Source of the DNA: Chloroflexota bacterium
Lineage (GTDB): Bacteria; Chloroflexota; Dehalococcoidia; Tepidiformales; Tepidiformaceae
Reading direction: 5' to 3'
DNA length: 64,000 nucleotides
NCBI GenBank assembly: GCA_026705605.1
Contig: JAPPAK010000002.1
Coordinates: 93,013-157,012, forward strand
Below the pieces are notes generated by a model. That model worked only from the letters and a program-made list of their open reading frames with translations. It had not been told where the DNA came from and did no database searches. Below are positions 17,311 to 25,816 of this stretch, piece by piece. The stretch's first letter is position 1. The number at the start of each line of letters is the position of its first letter. The position numbers were made by a program, and so were the translations under genes.

Positions 17311-18357
17311 GTGGACGTTGGCCTCGTTTCCCTTGGCGACAACCTCCCCCACCCGCACACCGGTGTGCGGCTCAGCCCCCACGAACGCTTCCGCCAGCTT
17401 GTCGACCTCGGGGCTCTCGCCGAGGAGCTCGGCTTCTGGTCGTTCCACCTCGGCGAGCACCACTTCAGCGAGTACATCCTCTCCTCCCCGACCCCCATCC
17501 TCGCCGCCGTCGCCGAGCGCACCGAGAAGCTGCGCCTCTCGACCGCCGTCTCCCTGCTGCCCCACCACGACGCCGTCCGCCTCGCCGAGGACTACGCCAC
17601 CGTCGACGTGCTCTCCGGTGGCCGTGCCGAGCTCGTAGGAGGGCGCGGCGTCTACCGCGCCCACTACGCCCAGTTCGGCCAGGACCAGGAGCGCTCCGCC
17701 GAGATGCTCGCCGAGTCCGTCGAGCTGCTCCGCCGCCTCTGGACCGAAGAGCGCGTCACCTGGTCCGGTTCCTTCCGCCCGGCACTCGAGTCCGTCACCG
17801 TCCACCCCCGCCCCGTCCAGCAGCCCCACCCGCCGATCTGGCTCTCCGCAAGCTCTCCCGAGTCCGTCGACCGCGCTGTCGCGATCGGCTGCCCCATCGT
17901 CATCCCCACGGTGTCCGTGGGCGTCGATGCGCCTCCTACCCTCATCGAACGCTACCGTGAGGGCTGGCGGCAGGCAGGTCGCGATCCCGAGGACGGCCGC
18001 GTCGCGCTCCACGTCCATTGCCACGTCGGCGCCGGCCCGACCGCCGAGACCGTCGACTACTGGCGCCCCTTCCAGACCGGCTACCTCTCCTGGGTCCTCC
18101 GCGATGTAGCCGGGGCCGAGGGTCCCCTGCCCCCTCACTTCGAGGCCCTAGGCTCGCCCGAGGCACAGGCCGTGTGCGGCAGCGTCGACGACGTGCTCGA
18201 CGACATCGAACGCCGCATCCGCGCGACCGGAGGCGTCGAGCTGTTCATGGTCCAGATGGATCAGGGTGGCCTCCCCCCGAACGAGACCGTGGAAACGGTC
18301 ACGCGCTTCGCCACCGAGGTGCTTCCTCCGCTCCGGGAACGCCTCGCCTCCGCCTGA
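17311..18357 (+). CDS. LLM-class flavin-dependent oxidoreductase
   Basis: A 348-residue luciferase-like monooxygenase (bacterial luciferase/F420-dependent oxidoreductase fold). Recognisable parts are the N-terminal strand VDVGLVSLGDN, LGFWSFHLGEHHF, the beta-barrel segment LRLSTAVSLLPHHD, and LSGGRAELVGGRGVYRAHY. Such enzymes use FMN or F420 to oxidise or reduce organic substrates; which cofactor is used cannot be decided here. The GTG at 17311 has a GGAGG six bases upstream; a start further upstream at 17269 lacks a ribosome-binding site. It begins 109 bases after the aldo/keto reductase gene. Confidence 0.88.
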   Translation: MDVGLVSLGDNLPHPHTGVRLSPHERFRQLVDLGALAEELGFWSFHLGEHHFSEYILSSPTPILAAVAERTEKLRLSTAVSLLPHHDAVRLAEDYATVDVLSGGRAELVGGRGVYRAHYAQFGQDQERSAEMLAESVELLRRLWTEERVTWSGSFRPALESVTVHPRPVQQPHPPIWLSASSPESVDRAVAIGCPIVIPTVSVGVDAPPTLIERYREGWRQAGRDPEDGRVALHVHCHVGAGPTAETVDYWRPFQTGYLSWVLRDVAGAEGPLPPHFEALGSPEAQAVCGSVDDVLDDIERRIRATGGVELFMVQMDQGGLPPNETVETVTRFATEVLPPLRERLASA

Positions 18358-18424
18358 GACCCCGCGCGGTCCGTGGACCGTTAGCCGTGCCCTGTCACTC
18401 TTCACGCGTGCGAAGGAGTCGTCC

Positions 18425-19228
18425 GTGACGAACACCCAGGCCATCAATCCGCGCGTTCTCGACGCCACCGTCGAGGGCGCCGTCAATCTCCGCGACCTGG
18501 GCGGCTACCGCACGACCGATGGCAGCGTCGTCCGCACGGGTCGCATCTATCGCTCGGGGATGATGCACACCATCACCCCCGCCGGTCTGGCCACCCTGCG
18601 GGACATCCTCGGACTTCGCACCGTCGTCGACCTCCGCAACGCCCAGGAGCTCGAAGCCGACGGCGTCTCGCCCTTCGCGGACTACGACATCACCTGGCGC
18701 AACGCCCCCATCGGTGGCGAAACCGTCACCACCCCCGAGGAGCGCCGCGAGCGCGTCAAAGCCTACGTCGCCAACGACGTCGACTGGTGCGAGGCCTACG
18801 TGCGCATGACGGATCGGAACGCCCCTGCCTTCCGGGACCTCTTCGAGCTCATGGCGGACACCGCCAGCGCCCCGCTCGTCTTTCACTGCTCCGGGGGCCG
18901 CGACCGCACCGGCGTCGGCGCTGCCCTCCTCCTCTCCTCCCTCGGCGTCGATGACGAAACAATCGCCCTCGACTACGCCCTCACCGGCGACCTGCTGCAG
19001 CCTCACGTCGACTGTTTTGAGCGCCAGATGGAGGCGGTCGGCATGACCCGTGAGAGCTGGGCGAGACTCCTCGAGACATCGGCCGACGCCATGCGCCGCT
19101 TCCTCGTCTATCTGCGCGAGGAGCACAACGGCGCAGAGGCCTACCTGCGGGACGGCGGCGTGTCCGCGACCACGTTCACGGCGGCGCGGCAACACCTCCT
19201 GCAACTGCCCGAACGTGACATAGCTTAG
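18425..19228 (+). CDS. Tyrosine-specific protein phosphatase (Y_phosphatase3 type)
   Basis: A 267-residue protein with the HC(x)5R signature HCSGGRDRTG at residues 154-163, where Cys155 is the nucleophile and Arg161 binds phosphate. The N-terminal NLRDLGGYRT segment and the EHNGAEAYLRDGGV segment near the C-terminus are typical of bacterial tyrosine/lipid phosphatases such as MptpB and LipA. It may act on phosphotyrosine or phosphoinositides. The GTG start at 18425 has an AAGGAG six bases upstream. It lies downstream of the LLM oxidoreductase with a 67-base gap. Confidence 0.88.
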   Translation: MTNTQAINPRVLDATVEGAVNLRDLGGYRTTDGSVVRTGRIYRSGMMHTITPAGLATLRDILGLRTVVDLRNAQELEADGVSPFADYDITWRNAPIGGETVTTPEERRERVKAYVANDVDWCEAYVRMTDRNAPAFRDLFELMADTASAPLVFHCSGGRDRTGVGAALLLSSLGVDDETIALDYALTGDLLQPHVDCFERQMEAVGMTRESWARLLETSADAMRRFLVYLREEHNGAEAYLRDGGVSATTFTAARQHLLQLPERDIA

Positions 19229-19251
19229 CCACCCATGGGCCTTGCGGCGGG

Positions 19252-19257
19252 TATCAT
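19252..19257 (+). promoter_or_regulatory. Putative -10 element TATCAT before double binding protein
   Basis: TATCAT lies 23 bases before the ATG, in the gap after the phosphatase gene, and is followed by a GGAGG ribosome-binding site. Confidence 0.4.
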
Positions 19258-19280
19258 CATTGCACTCACTGGAGGACGGC

Positions 19281-21722
19281 ATGTATTCCGTTAGAACGCT
19301 CCCATATCTCGCTCTCGTGTCGGTAGCTGCGCTCCTGGCCCTGCTCGTGGTCGCCTGCGGCGGCGATGAAGAGGGGGCCACCCCCGAGCCCACGGCCGCG
19401 CCCGCCACCGAGGCTGCTGCGACCGAAGCCCCGCCCCCCGACGAGGCAGTGGAGCTCCACATCGGTGTCGTCCTCCCCGAGACCGGCGCCCTCGGCTTCC
19501 TCAATCCGCCGATGATCGAGTCCGTCCGCTTGGCCGTCGCCGACATCCTCGAAGCCGGTGGGGCCATCAAGGTGACCTACGCCGATACCGGCACCAATCC
19601 CGATGTCGCCACCGAGTCGGTCAACCGCCTCCTGGGTGAGGGCGCCCATGTCATCGTCGGCGCGGCGGCCTCCGGTATCTCCCAGTCATTCATCCAGCGC
19701 CTCTACGACGAGAAGATCCCGCAGTGTTCTCCCTCCAACACCTCCCCCTCCTTCAGTACCCAGGAGAACGCCGGCTACTACTTCCGCACCGTGCCGCCGG
19801 ATGAGGCAGTCGCTCCCATCATTGCCGACGAGGTTGTCGCCGACGGCGGCACCCGCGTCGCCATCCTCGCCCGCGCCGATGACTACGGGAACGCACTCGC
19901 GAATCTCATGGTGCACGCCCTCAACGAGCTCGGCGCCGAGTCCACCATCATCTCCTTCGACCCCGGCGCCTCGTCTTTCGAGTCCGAGGTCGCGGCTACC
20001 CGCGCATACGGCCCGGACGCCATCGTCCACATCTCCTTCGAAGAGGGCGTCAGCATCATCCGCGGACTCCTTGAGGCCGGGTTCGGTCCGGAGACCCAGT
20101 ACGCCGCCGACGGGCTCTTCTTCCCTACCCTCTGGGAGCTCATCGACCCGAACGACCCCAACGTGCTCGATGGCATGAAGCTCATCGGCGCCAGCGGGTC
20201 CAGGGAGTTCAACGAGCGCCTCGGCACGATCACGGGCGGCAACCTCATCTATGGCGGTCAGTCGTACGACTGCGTCGTATTGCTCGTTCTGGCCTCGGAA
20301 GCAGCGGGCAGCACGGATGGCGATGCCATCATCGAGGCGCTTGCCACCCTTACCGACGGCGGCACCGAGTGCCGCAGCTACGCCGACTGTTCCGCGCTCC
20401 TTGCCGAGGGCGAGAACATCGACTACGTCGGCGTCAGCGGTCCGCTCAACCTCGACGAGGTCGGCGACCCCACGGTCGGCAACTACGCCATCGCCCAGTT
20501 CCAGGACGGCGTCCTTGTCGCCGTCGGCGACAAGGAAAGCCATCTCGGCGATCTCGTCGCCGCGGCCGCGCCTGCGCCAACCGAGGCCGCGCCTGCCAGT
20601 CCCAGCCTCCACATCGGCGTCATCCTTCCGGAGACGGGGGCGCTTGGTGAATACGGGGTTCCCATGATCGCCTCCGTACGCCTCGCAATCGAGGACATCA
20701 TTGCCGGAGGCGGCAACGTCGAGGTGACCTACGCCGACAGTGGCACCGATCCCGACGTTGCGGGTGAGTCCGTCAACCGGCTGCTTGGAGAGGGCGCCCA
20801 CGTCATCGTCGGGGCGGCCGCATCCGGCATCTCGCAGTCCTTCATCCAGAAGCTCTACGACGAGCGCATTCCCCAGTGCTCGCCATCGAACACCTCGCCG
20901 TCGTTCACCGGTCAGGCGAATGCCGGCTACTACTTCCGTACCGCTCCATCCGACGCCATCGTCGCCCCCGTCATCGCCGACACGATCGTGAGCGAAGGCG
21001 GGACGCGCGTCGCCATCCTCGCTCGCGCCGACGACTACGGCGTGGCCCTCCGTGACCTCGTCGACAACGCCCTCCAGAGCGTCGGCGCTGAAACCAGCAT
21101 CACGACGTACGACCCCAACAGCACCGTCTTCAGCGCGGAGGTTGAGGCCGTCAAGAGCTACGGTCCCGATGCCATCCTGCTCATCAGCTTCATCCCCGAC
21201 GGCTCCAGCCTCGTCCGCGGCCTGCTCGAGGCCGGCTTCTCCCCGGGCATGATGTATGGCTCCGATGGCATGCACACCCCCACGCTCTGGGAGAGCGTTG
21301 ACGCCTCCAGCCCCGAGGTGCTCGACGGCCTCACGCTCTTTGTCGCGACGGGTCCCGCCATCCCCGCCTACGAGGAGTTCAACGCCCGCCTCGCCGAGGT
21401 TTCGGAAGGCAACTTCGTCTTCGGCGCCCAGTCGTACGACTGCACGGTCATTCTGGCCCTCGCGTCCCGTGCCGCCGGCAGCACGGACGGCGACGACATC
21501 ATCGCCGCCGTTAGCGCCGTCACCCGCGACGGGACGGAGTGCACGACCTACGGGGAGTGCGCGGCCCTTATCGATGGCGGGCAGGACGTGGCCTACGTCG
21601 GCAAGGTCGGCAGCCTCAAGCTCGATGACGGGGGCGACCCCACCGTCGCGACCTACAAGGTGAGCCGTTTCGAGGGTAGCGATCTCGTCGAGCAAATCAC
21701 CGTCTTCGACCTCAGCCGCTAG
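19281..21722 (+). CDS. Double-domain branched-chain amino-acid-type binding lipoprotein
   Basis: An 813-residue lipoprotein containing two complete periplasmic-binding-protein domains of the LivJ/Peripla_BP_6 type in one chain, about twice the usual size. The signal peptide ends in a lipobox with Cys26, followed by a Pro/Ala/Glu linker. Domain 1 starts at Leu59 (LHIGVVLPETGALG) and domain 2 at Leu443 (LHIGVILPETGALG), a period of 384 residues. Stretches such as ESVNRLLGEGAHVIVGAA and GTRVAILARADDYG are identical in both. The halves are joined by an Ala/Pro-rich linker. It is encoded tail-to-tail with livHMGF, its probable transporter. The ligand could be branched-chain amino acids, amides or another small molecule. 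Confidence 0.93.
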   Translation: MYSVRTLPYLALVSVAALLALLVVACGGDEEGATPEPTAAPATEAAATEAPPPDEAVELHIGVVLPETGALGFLNPPMIESVRLAVADILEAGGAIKVTYADTGTNPDVATESVNRLLGEGAHVIVGAAASGISQSFIQRLYDEKIPQCSPSNTSPSFSTQENAGYYFRTVPPDEAVAPIIADEVVADGGTRVAILARADDYGNALANLMVHALNELGAESTIISFDPGASSFESEVAATRAYGPDAIVHISFEEGVSIIRGLLEAGFGPETQYAADGLFFPTLWELIDPNDPNVLDGMKLIGASGSREFNERLGTITGGNLIYGGQSYDCVVLLVLASEAAGSTDGDAIIEALATLTDGGTECRSYADCSALLAEGENIDYVGVSGPLNLDEVGDPTVGNYAIAQFQDGVLVAVGDKESHLGDLVAAAAPAPTEAAPASPSLHIGVILPETGALGEYGVPMIASVRLAIEDIIAGGGNVEVTYADSGTDPDVAGESVNRLLGEGAHVIVGAAASGISQSFIQKLYDERIPQCSPSNTSPSFTGQANAGYYFRTAPSDAIVAPVIADTIVSEGGTRVAILARADDYGVALRDLVDNALQSVGAETSITTYDPNSTVFSAEVEAVKSYGPDAILLISFIPDGSSLVRGLLEAGFSPGMMYGSDGMHTPTLWESVDASSPEVLDGLTLFVATGPAIPAYEEFNARLAEVSEGNFVFGAQSYDCTVILALASRAAGSTDGDDIIAAVSAVTRDGTECTTYGECAALIDGGQDVAYVGKVGSLKLDDGGDPTVATYKVSRFEGSDLVEQITVFDLSR
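19455..21718 (+). repeat. Direct in-frame duplication of about 1.15 kb
   Basis: The coding sequence for the binding domain occurs twice: the first copy begins at 19455 and the second at 20607, a period of 1152 bases. The nucleotide sequences have diverged, especially at third positions, so the duplication is not recent, but long stretches of protein identity remain. Confidence 0.85.
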
Positions 21723-21748
21723 GCTCAGGCCGGAACGGCAAGCACCTT

Positions 21749-21778
21749 CGGAAGGGGCGTTTCCCGGCGCCCCTTCCG
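21749..21778. terminator. Bidirectional hairpin between convergent binding protein and livF
   Basis: A perfect 11-base stem (CGGAAGGGGCG at 21749-21759 with CGCCCCTTCCG at 21768-21778) encloses an 8-base loop. It sits between the stop of the double binding protein and the stop of livF. No T-tract follows on either strand, so its strength as an intrinsic terminator is uncertain. Confidence 0.65.
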
Positions 21779-21786
21779 TGCGTGTG

Positions 21787-22527
21787 TCAGTCGCGCGCTC
21801 TGGCGCTGAGCGAACCCAAATACAGCTCGACGACGCGCTCGTCGTTCAGGAGCTCTTCACCGGGGCCGGTGTAAGCGTTGCGCCCCTGGTCGAGCACGTA
21901 CCCGCGGTGCGCAACCTGCAGGCAGCGGCGGGCGTTCTGCTCCACCATCAGCACCGACACCCCCGCCCGGTTCACCTCCAGCACCTGCTCGAACACCTGC
22001 TCCTGGTACCGGGGCGAGAGGCCCGCCGAGGGCTCGTCCAGCAGCAGCACCGAGGGGCTCATCATCAGGGCGCGGCCCATCGCCAGCATCTGCCGCTCGC
22101 CGCCCGAGAGCGCCCCCGCCCGCTGCCCCGCCCGCTCCGCCAGTAACGGGAACAGCGCCGCCACCGTCTCGAACCGCTCCTCCCATGCTCTCGGCTCCAG
22201 GAACAGGCCCATCTCGAGGTTCTCCCGCACGCTTAGCCGGGGGAACACGTTGTCCGTCTGCGGGACGTACCCGATGCCTTCGGTCACGAGCGAGTGCGGC
22301 TTCAGACCCAGGATCGAACGGCCCCGCAGCAGCACGTCCCCCTCCCACACCTCCACCAGCCCGAACGCTGCCTTCAGGAGCGTCGACTTCCCCGCCCCGT
22401 TCGGCCCCACGATGCCCGAGATCTCGCCCTCGAACAGGCTCAGGCTGCAGTTGTTCAGGATGGGCACGCCCGGCAGGTAGCCCGCCACCAGCGACCGCGC
22501 CTCCAGCAGCGGCCTCGCCTCAGGCAT
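21787..22527 (-). CDS. livF: LivF-type ABC ATPase
   Basis: A 246-residue ATP-binding subunit of a branched-chain amino-acid-type importer. Walker A GPNGAGKST is at 41-49, the signature is LSGGERQML, and Walker B is VLLLDEPSAGLSP. It forms the ATPase pair with LivG. The ATG at 22527 follows a GGAGGAAGGGG ribosome-binding site and overlaps the end of livG by eight bases; a start 51 bases further upstream would be deep inside livG. LivF-like proteins differ from LivG by their shorter length and the LSPRYQEQVFE region, as seen here. Confidence 0.92.
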   Translation of the reverse strand: MPEARPLLEARSLVAGYLPGVPILNNCSLSLFEGEISGIVGPNGAGKSTLLKAAFGLVEVWEGDVLLRGRSILGLKPHSLVTEGIGYVPQTDNVFPRLSVRENLEMGLFLEPRAWEERFETVAALFPLLAERAGQRAGALSGGERQMLAMGRALMMSPSVLLLDEPSAGLSPRYQEQVFEQVLEVNRAGVSVLMVEQNARRCLQVAHRGYVLDQGRNAYTGPGEELLNDERVVELYLGSLSARARD

Positions 22528-23389
22528 CCCCTTCCTCCTCCCCGTCCGCCGTGTCGCGAGGCCGGCCCAGGTAGGCATCGATAACCTCTTCGTTCGCGAC
22601 GACCTCCTGCGGCGGCCCCTCCGTGAGGATTCGGCCCTGCGCCATCACCACCACCCAGTCGCTGATGTCCATCACCACGTCCATGTTGTGCTCGACGAAC
22701 ACGATCGTGACGCCCTCGGCGTTCAGATCGCGGATGTGCTCCAGGAGCGATTCCGTCAGCGCCGGGTTCACGCCCGCCGTCGGCTCGTCGAGCATCACCA
22801 GCGTGGGGTCCGCCATCAGCGCCCGCGCCATCTCCAGCAGCTTTCGCTGCCCGCCCGAGAGCGTCCCCGCCTGATCGCCCGCCATGTGCGCGAGCCCGAA
22901 GCGCTCCAGCAACGCCTGCGCCCGCTCCCGTACGCGCGCCTCCTCCGGCTGCCAGAGCCAGCGCAGGAGCGCCCGCTCGAGCCGCTCCCCGCGCTGCGTC
23001 TGCGCCGCCACCGCCATGTTCTCCAGCACTGTCAGCCGCGAGAGCGACTTGGTGAGCTGGAACGTGCGCACCATCCCCAGCCGCGCGATGCGGTGCGGCG
23101 GCAATCCACCGAGCAGCCGCCCGTCCAGCCGCCACGAACCCCTGTCCGGCCGGTCGAACCCCGTCAGGAGGTTGAAGAGTGTCGTCTTCCCCGCCCCGTT
23201 CGGTCCGATGATCGCCGTGATCGTCCCCCGCTCGATCTCCAGGTGGTCGATGTCGACCGCGCGGATGCCCCCGAACGTCTTCAGCATCCCGAACGTGATC
23301 AGGATCGGGTCGTCCTTCAGCCTCCCCGGAGGGGCCGCTTCGAGCGCCGCCTGCGTCAGCTCTGGCCGGATGGTCGTCGCGCCGCTCAT
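22520..23389 (-). CDS. livG: LivG-type ABC ATPase
   Basis: A 289-residue ATPase subunit. Walker A GPNGAGKTT at 62-70, signature LSGGQRKLLEMARAL, Walker B LVMLDEPTAGVNP. The GVNP box and the EHNMDVVMDISD stretch are typical of LivG. An N-terminal extension of about 25 residues precedes the usual start, and a C-terminal acidic tail (GEEEGDA) ends the protein. It overlaps livM by four bases (ATGA), which implies translational coupling within the liv operon. Confidence 0.92.
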   Translation of the reverse strand: MSGATTIRPELTQAALEAAPPGRLKDDPILITFGMLKTFGGIRAVDIDHLEIERGTITAIIGPNGAGKTTLFNLLTGFDRPDRGSWRLDGRLLGGLPPHRIARLGMVRTFQLTKSLSRLTVLENMAVAAQTQRGERLERALLRWLWQPEEARVRERAQALLERFGLAHMAGDQAGTLSGGQRKLLEMARALMADPTLVMLDEPTAGVNPALTESLLEHIRDLNAEGVTIVFVEHNMDVVMDISDWVVVMAQGRILTEGPPQEVVANEEVIDAYLGRPRDTADGEEEGDA

Positions 23390-24381
23390 GTCCCCAGGTG
23401 CAGGCTCCTGCGTCTCCCGAAGATGCCCTGCGGCCGGAGCGCCATCAGCGCGACCAGCCCGATGCCCATCAGTACGATGCTGATCGCTCCCTCTGCGCCG
23501 TCAAGGAAGTCCGCGAGGGCGTTCGGGAGCCAGCCCTGCTCCGATAACTCGCGGATGAACGACTCAACCCCCTCCCGCAGGAACCAGAACAGCACGGCTC
23601 CCACCACCGGCCCCACGGTCGTCGCCAGCCCGCCCAGGATCAGTGCCGCCCACGCAAAGAACGTCACCTGCGGCTCGAAGTTCTCCGACCCCACTCCCGA
23701 CTGCTGCAGCGCGTCGATGACCCCCGCCAGCCCCCCGATGACGCCCCCGATGACGAGCGCCTGGAGCTTGTACGCCACCGTGTTCTTCCCGAGGCTCAGC
23801 ACGGCGTCCTCGTCCTCCCGGATCGCCCGCACCACCCGCCCCCAGGGGCTGCGGATCAGCGCCAGCACGAGCGCTGAGCAGAGGACCACCAGGATCCAGG
23901 CGACGATCATCACCCACAGCTGGTTCGACGAGTAGCTGAACGTGCCCCAGCCGAAGCGCCCGTCCGGAAGGAAGTTCAGGTCGAAGAAGCTGTTCGCGAT
24001 CGCCTGCAGCCCGAAAGGCCCGCCCGTGATGTCCGTCGCGGGCGAGGATCGGATCAGGAGCCGCAGGATCTCGGCCGCCGCGATCGTCGTGATGGCGAAG
24101 TAGTCGCTGCGCAGCCGCAGCGTGGGGATGCCCAGCGCCAGCGCGAACGCGACGCATAGCCCCAGACCGAACGGAATCCCCAGCCAGAGCGACCCGCCCC
24201 ATGTCGCCACCACGATCGCGGTGCCGTAGGCGCCCAGCATCATGAACCCGACCTGCCCGAAGTTGAGCAGGCCCGCGTAGCCGAAGTGCAGGTTCAGCCC
24301 GATCGCCGCCAGCGCGAAGATCGCCGCCTGCGGCCCCAGCCCCGCCCGGGCGGCGTTCCCGAAGATGATGTCGAAGTCCAT
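23386..24381 (-). CDS. livM: LivM-type ABC permease
   Basis: A 331-residue inner-membrane permease of the branched-chain amino acid family. About eight to ten hydrophobic segments are visible, with the family motif GYAGLLNFGQVGFMMLGAYG near the N-terminus and GLAGVIDALQQSGV in the middle. It forms the channel with LivH, whose gene ends at the base before this one begins. The C-terminus ALRPQGIFGRR is typical. Function is import coupled to LivG/LivF. Confidence 0.93.
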   Translation of the reverse strand: MDFDIIFGNAARAGLGPQAAIFALAAIGLNLHFGYAGLLNFGQVGFMMLGAYGTAIVVATWGGSLWLGIPFGLGLCVAFALALGIPTLRLRSDYFAITTIAAAEILRLLIRSSPATDITGGPFGLQAIANSFFDLNFLPDGRFGWGTFSYSSNQLWVMIVAWILVVLCSALVLALIRSPWGRVVRAIREDEDAVLSLGKNTVAYKLQALVIGGVIGGLAGVIDALQQSGVGSENFEPQVTFFAWAALILGGLATTVGPVVGAVLFWFLREGVESFIRELSEQGWLPNALADFLDGAEGAISIVLMGIGLVALMALRPQGIFGRRRSLHLGT

Positions 24382-25662
24382 CTAGCCGATCCGTTCCCGC
24401 TGGCCGAGGATTCCCTGGGGCCGCACCAGCAAAGCCAGCACCAGCACACCCAGTGCGAACACCGCTTTGATCTCCGGGCTTGCCCACACCGTGCTCACTT
24501 CCGTCACCAGCCCGATCAGGAGCCCGCCCACCATCGCCCCGTAGGCCGTCCCCAGCCCGCCCAGCACCACCGCCGCGAACATGAGCAGCAACAGCCGGAA
24601 CCCCATCAGCCAGTCCACTGCCTCCACCGACCCGAAGAACACGCCTCCGACCGCCGCGAGCGCGGCCCCCGCCACCCACACGACCAGGACGACCCGGTCG
24701 ACGTCGATACCGGACGACTCCGCCAGCTCGGGATTGTCGGCGACCGCCCGGATCGCCTTCCCGGTGCGCGCACGCTGCAGGAACACCGCCACCCCGATGA
24801 GGATGACCGCGGAGAGCGCCATGATCGTGAAGTCCCGCGGGGTCACCGCAAACGGCCCGAACGTCCACTCCGCCTGGAGCGCGTAGTCGATGTAGCGTTC
24901 CCTGTCCGGCCCGAAGAACAGCAGCATCACGTGCCGCGCGAGCAGCGACAGACCGATCGTGACCACCATGAACTGGAACATCCCGAGCCGCCGCGCCCGG
25001 AGCGGCCGTAACAGCGAGAACTCGACACCTCCTCCCGCCGCCCCCGCGACCACCACCGCCAGCACCCCCGCGAGGATGAGGGGCGCGCCGAACGTGTCCG
25101 CGTTGAAGTACCACGCGAGGATCGCCCCCAGCGTCACCAGCTCCCCGTGCGCGAAATTGATGAGCCCCGTCAGCCCGAAGATGAGCGACAACCCGATCGC
25201 GCACATCGCAATGATCAGGCCGAACTTGACCCCGTTCAGGACCGCCTGTGCGAGCTTCTCGCCGACGTTTGGTCCGCGGCTCACCGGCTCGCCCAGAGCG
25301 AAGATCAACGGCCGTGAGCGTCCCGCCGTGACCGTTACCTCCAGGGTTTGCCGCTCCGGGTCACGGAGGGTCACTCCCTCGGGCAGCGTGTCCGTGTCGA
25401 TCGTCGCCCGGTACGTCCCCGGACCCGGCAGCTCGATGCGCCAGCGCCCGTCCGCCCCCGTCACCGCCTCCCCAACCGCCTCGCCGTTGGCGCCGACCAC
25501 GGAGATCCGTACGCCCTCGACCGGTTCGCCGCCGAAACGCAGCGTTCCCGAGAACGCTTCGCCCTCGCCGTCCTGGGCCTGCGCCGAGCCAAAGAGGAAG
25601 AGCGAAAGGACCGCCACCGCCACCAGCGCAACCACACTCCGCAGCGAGCGGGCGTTCGACAA
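24382..25662 (-). CDS. livH: LivH-type permease with N-terminal extracytoplasmic domain
   Basis: A 426-residue protein; LivH permeases are usually about 290-300 residues. The C-terminal 290 residues are a standard LivH permease (GLTGLINFAHGELVTLGA; ALRPQGILG-like RPQGILGQ end). The first 135 residues are additional: a cleavable-looking signal peptide (ALVAVAVLSLFLFGSAQAQ) and a carboxypeptidase-regulatory-like beta-sandwich (FSGTLRFGGEPVEGVRISV, then GADGRWRIELPGPGTY). The TTG start has GGAAGGGG upstream. This extra domain should lie outside the membrane, perhaps for docking of the binding protein. First gene of the liv operon. Confidence 0.9.
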   Translation of the reverse strand: MSNARSLRSVVALVAVAVLSLFLFGSAQAQDGEGEAFSGTLRFGGEPVEGVRISVVGANGEAVGEAVTGADGRWRIELPGPGTYRATIDTDTLPEGVTLRDPERQTLEVTVTAGRSRPLIFALGEPVSRGPNVGEKLAQAVLNGVKFGLIIAMCAIGLSLIFGLTGLINFAHGELVTLGAILAWYFNADTFGAPLILAGVLAVVVAGAAGGGVEFSLLRPLRARRLGMFQFMVVTIGLSLLARHVMLLFFGPDRERYIDYALQAEWTFGPFAVTPRDFTIMALSAVILIGVAVFLQRARTGKAIRAVADNPELAESSGIDVDRVVLVVWVAGAALAAVGGVFFGSVEAVDWLMGFRLLLLMFAAVVLGGLGTAYGAMVGGLLIGLVTEVSTVWASPEIKAVFALGVLVLALLVRPQGILGQRERIG

Positions 25663-25710
25663 GGCGCACCCCTTCCCTTTGCCGCCCTGCGGGCGTGCTA
25701 TTCGCTGCGG

Positions 25711-25716
25711 AGTATA
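25711..25716 (-). promoter_or_regulatory. Putative -10 element TATACT of liv operon
   Basis: TATACT on the minus strand lies 48 bases before the TTG start of livH, in the 154-base gap shared with the divergent nfeD gene. The -35 region is not recognisable. Confidence 0.4.
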
Positions 25717-25816
25717 GGTGGCCCGCCGGCGCCACGGGCCGTGAGGCCGCCTGCGCTCCTGCCCATCGGCCCCGCGAACTTGCGAATTGCCCCTCGCGAC
25801 CCGCTAGCATGGAAGG

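Noticed and set aside
19686..21695. 669-codon minus-strand frame opposite the double binding protein
   Set aside because: It mirrors the repeat of the real gene in antisense, which explains its apparent internal repeats; no signal peptide or motif.
21749..21778. Hairpin as an attenuator of livF
   Set aside because: It lies after both stop codons and between convergent genes, so a terminator role fits better.
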